Of a stretch of DNA of 64,000 nt, positions 60,171 through 64,000 are shown one piece after another. Source of the DNA: Hypericum androsaemum (Eukaryota > Streptophyta > Magnoliopsida > Malpighiales > Hypericaceae); the NCBI GenBank assembly GCA_963995505.1, contig OZ023196.1:14505106-14569105 (forward strand), read 5' to 3'. Position numbers and translations under genes: made by a program. Within the stretch, counting starts at the first letter, position 1. Each line of letters begins with the position of its first letter. A model generated the notes under the pieces. The model saw nothing but the letters and a program-made list of their open reading frames with translations, had not been told where the DNA came from and ran no database searches.

Positions 60171-62904
60171 TGGTATCAGCATATCAGGCTAAATTGGCAA
60201 CAACAAAAGGGAAGCAACATCAGAGATAGGCGACTTCTGAACCAGACGACAATTATACTAAACTAATAGACGACAGCTATTACTAAACGACCATACGTAA
60301 CTTGGTCCAACATACGGGATTTTATTCGGTAGTCATATGTGGACACTAAATCCGTAATAAAAAAATTTCGACGCCATTTTTGTAATTAAACTCGCACGGT
60401 AACACCATGCAGAGAAAAAATCCTCTGCATGCATTAACTTTTACCTCTCCATTTCTCAGCAGAGAAATGATCCTATTAATTAATACTATATCTTTAATAA
60501 AATACTGATTAGATATTCGTAAGAAATTAATCGGTTTAAATTTGGATTAGTTCCCTTAGTGTAGTGTTATCCGGATACTTGTCTAAATCAAAAATGTACC
60601 CGTTAGCTATTCAGGCTTATAAACATTTCCAACGTTTTATTTCACCTTCAGTATTAAAGGGTTAAGAGTCCATTTTACCTATATATATATATATATATAT
60701 ATAGTTAAAGTGGAATAATCTTATTAATCTTGAGTGATGAACATCAGATTTTATATACAAGAGAGGTTAACTATTAATTACAGGGAACCTAAAACTATCC
60801 GTTAGTGTATTAATACACTAACTAATGAAATAGCCCTTAGGCTAGCCAGACTGGTGGGCCTCTGAAACTTTGTGAGTGGCTGACAGTTGGAGAATTAACT
60901 TGTGCCAGGAGGGCCATAATTAACTTGCTTCAATTACTTCTTTCTTCAATAACTATTATGTTAGATTAATTATTTTTTAGACAGGTGGGCCTCTGAAACT
61001 TTGTGAGTGGCTGACTATTATTTTTTAGATTAATTAATGTTAGATGTAGTTTTTCTATTTATGATGAATTTTCGTAAATCTCTATTGTACCATTAAGCAC
61101 CATCACGACTTTTCTTTTTTTAATCTCTATTGTCCATATCTTAACACAACTCTATTTACATAGTGACTCTTCTAATAATTATTTTCCTTTTTAACATTTG
61201 TAATGCTTGTACACAAAATTTTTAAATAAATTCAAATATCTTACTACTTAAACAAATTCTCATTAATCACCGTTATGATTAACTAAGCTACACTTAATGT
61301 GCTTACTACTTAATGCTTACCATTTAACATAGAGAGATCATGAATTATATTGGGGTTTGTTTTCCAGAGTAAAGTTTGTGGCTTTTGGTCAAGGGTGAAC
61401 AGGCTTCTGATAACTTTTTGTTTACCCTTATTCCCATTTTGGCTAAACTGACTAGCTGGTACCTATTCTTGTGGATTTGTTACATTCCTTTTTTGTGTTA
61501 AGGATATACTGCAATAATTTACTAGGCATGCAGGGATGCAAAAAAGTAATAGGCAAATTTTACTTTAGTACTTTCTGCTATGGATGGTTGACATTTCAGT
61601 ACACTGTGGTTTAAACTTCATTTATTCGGAGAAGCAAATGTGAAGACCGATCACCAATTATTGCTCTTTTCTTTTCCATTTAAAAAAAAAGGTAAAATGT
61701 GTATTATTCTAAATAAGAGGATACCTCACAAATATTTTGTCATATTGATTATTTATCTCCTGAATTTATTATAATAAATTTTCTAAATTTGATCTGGAAT
61801 TTTTTTATTAAACACAAGGAGAAGAAAAAGAAAGAAAGGAACTATATCTACACATTATCGAACTACCACCGACGAAAGTTGGCATGTTGTGTGTTAGAGC
61901 ATTTGCATATATTCATTGGGAACATTTTAATTTCCGATTCTATTCTGCTTTTAGTTTTATCTAATCATTAAACTAAATATGCCCTCCTCAAAAAAGATTA
62001 AACTAAATATGCTAATTAATTTTATTCTTATAGATTAACTACATATAATCAGAATTACCATTTATATATACCGTTCAGATGCTCTACAAAGAAACTAAAC
62101 AATAATAACTTCTAATCATCGCCAATCTCTCTCTCCTTCATCGCAAGAAGTCGTTTCTTTCTTTCCAGAGCAGTCGCCTGGTAAGCCATAATTAGGCGTA
62201 GAGAATATTGGTCAATTATGTTATCTCAAAAAAAAATTCATTTTGGATAAATTCGTTTCTTGAATTCCGATCGATCTTGGTTCTAGATCTTTGTACTCTA
62301 AAGAATTTGTTGTAGGGTCTAAGTTTACGGCTGAAATAATCCTTACTATTGTGCTATTTGGCTACACTAATTCCATTATATGGAGATATAGAGTCAATAC
62401 GTATTTTAGATTATTTTTTCCTACAAATGGAACTGATTTTACAAAAAACAATATTTTAATAAGTATATTTATCTTTATATTATGTGACGCATTTTATGTA
62501 TTATGTCAAAGCTTGAAAATCTTTCCTGAATAATTTTAAGTGTTAATCTAAACTTTCTATTAGGTACTTGATGGACGTCAAAGAAACCAAATTATAACAT
62601 AGACTCCCTCTTCATAGAGAAATTTGAGTTATTATTTATATAATTATTAATGTTTCATCAAATCATTGAAATTTGATCTCAAAACCACATGTGTATAACT
62701 TTCGACTATAATCAGAAATTCAATTCATTTCGAACCGATTAATTTTGGTTCTGTTATTCAATCAAACATTTTCTTATAAGTATGCCTTACAATGTAAACA
62801 TAGAAAAATACCAGAAAATATCCGGTATCATTATTCTCATTCATTTTCCCAAAAGAAAAAAAAACACTTGCACACATTTCTAACATTCCACTCACGGGAT
62901 CTTA
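60171..62904. other. Intergenic
   Basis: Holds a TA microsatellite at about 60680-60703 and a direct repeat of GGGCCTCTGAAACTTTGTGA (about 60858 and about 60986). Text near 62290 resembles that at 29.1 and 41.85 kb. No gene is supported. Confidence 0.45.
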
Positions 62905-63792
62905 TCAATCCTCATTACCAAGCCAAATGATAACTTCATTCACACGGTTGGTATGCTCAAACGGTGCGTTGTAGATGGCAACACCGTAAGGCACAATAGC
63001 TCCAATTGTAATTGGGAGCCTCCAAGAGATGCTACCTTTGAGTCTGTTCCTTAGCGCCGCAACTTGCTGAGAGACATCGGCGTCGGTCGCGAAGCCTTCG
63101 AATCTTCTTACAGCTGCGTAGCGGTATTTGGGCAGCTGCACTGTGTGTACTTCCGGTGACTTGGGAGGATCGCTTTGGTCTTTCTTGGTCAAGTAGAAGT
63201 GCACTGTGTAGGAGGCCTTCTCTCCTGTCTCGGATGGAACTACGTGCACCAGAACAGGAGCTGTCATGTTAAGTTTGGCCTTCTGGTCGTTCTTTCCATG
63301 GATATATGCGAATAGTCTGAAACATGAAGTCAACTTGGTTACGAAAAGTCAAATTACATTTAGTCTAATAGCACAAGACGTAGTCTAATAACACGAACTC
63401 GAGACGTGGAAAGACTAGAACAACTCTCTCACAAATAGATTTTGAGTTTAGATGTGAATTTAGATTGGAATATGAATATCGGTTGCAAGAGATTTGTTCT
63501 AATTCAAAGATTCAACACAACTTGAATTTGTATTAGTCGGTACAAGTCCGGATAGTAAGAAAAAAAATACTAGAAGGTAGAAAACTTACGTTTTATGGCC
63601 TTGTAATGTGGCACGAAGAAAAGAGTCACCTGTGATGGGTGAGGCGGCGATCCAATTGGCCAATTTGTAACTTCTGATTTCGTATTACTTCTGGCTCTGA
63701 ACAACCTCATACTGAGGACACTCATATCGCTTACAACTCTCTGGCTCGACATATCCCTGTGTACTCCCTTGACACGGCTCCAATACACTCAT
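62905..63792 (-). pseudogene. SOUL heme-binding family gene with an in-frame stop
   Basis: Two exons: 63792-63590 (donor GTAAG) and 63316-62905 (acceptor TTTCAG, TGA at 62905), phases matching. Exon 1 carries YECPQYEVVQSQK, a TAA at 63687-63685, then YEIRSYKLANWIAASPIT. Exon 2 carries LFAYIHGKN, LNMTAPVLVHVV, FYLTKKDQSDPP, YAAVRRFEGFATDADV and a normal C-terminus (VNEVIIWLGNED). SOUL/HBP proteins bind heme or tetrapyrroles; plant members are cytosolic, vacuolar or plastidic. Everything except the stop is intact, so this may be a recent pseudogene, a null allele or a single-base assembly error. ATG 63792 is the nearest in-frame start; an upstream signal-peptide exon cannot be excluded. Confidence 0.88.
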
Positions 63793-64000
63793 CAAGATAG
63801 TTACAAAAAGTATTATGACCGAAAAAGACCTCTTGATATTAAAAAAATTATATGTTTCCCTCTTAATTTCTTTTTTTTTCTTTTTTTATGTCTTCGACGA
63901 AATGCATCTCGGGTTACAAATAGGGAAAATTTTACTATGGTCAAAAAAATTACTTGTAAGTTTCCACCATTGGTAAACTGACATGTGGATTATTTAATCA

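Overview
The window is nuclear DNA of a flowering plant, most likely a eudicot. It is AT-rich, with spliced genes using GT-AG introns, a nuclear tRNA-Leu, plant-specific families (DUF295/F-box, NAC, SOUL) and plant transposon debris (LINE, hAT MITE, MULE, Ty1/copia, TRIM-like). I cannot name the species.

Layout. 1-2.3 kb: 3' part of a glutamine-rich gene, followed by an opposite-strand small gene copy. 4.0-4.1 kb: tRNA-Leu(AAG). 7.2-9.65 kb: a DUF295/F-box/DUF295 gene. 9.9-11.9 kb: an antisense LINE fragment carrying a hAT-type MITE. 11.9-15.1 kb: a decayed duplicate of the first locus, with the better preserved copy of the opposite-strand gene and its repeated leader and promoter. 17.3-18.6 kb: a decayed MARCH-like gene copy; the apparently intact copy is at 25.04-27.34 kb and a third, 3'-half copy is at 38.6-39.6 kb. 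21.2-22.3 kb: a non-autonomous MULE. 28-57 kb: a heavily shuffled domain built from copies of an atypical NAC gene (one intact short ORF at 46.75 kb, a near full-length pseudogene at 55.6 kb, many fragments), two copies of a small GC-rich gene, a copia element nested inside a second MULE, and a deleted LINE. 57-62.9 kb: intergenic, with a 23-bp minisatellite and a LINE scrap. 62.9-63.8 kb: a SOUL-family gene with an in-frame stop.

Most interesting signal. In the 28-51 kb domain, pieces of the NAC gene recur as inverted duplications. Two loci (29.69-29.86 and 44.59-44.73 kb) have NAC leader sequence followed by a foldback of the first NAC codons. A third (40.87-41.11 kb) has arms of about 110 bp from the last NAC subdomain, and one arm contains a perfect 20-nt antisense match to the intact NAC ORF. 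Further foldbacks lie at 28.5, 42.3, 42.7 and 50.9 kb. This is the architecture proposed for newborn MIRNA/hairpin-siRNA loci formed by inverted duplication of their future target. Expression and processing are inference; the foldbacks and the complementarity are visible in the sequence.
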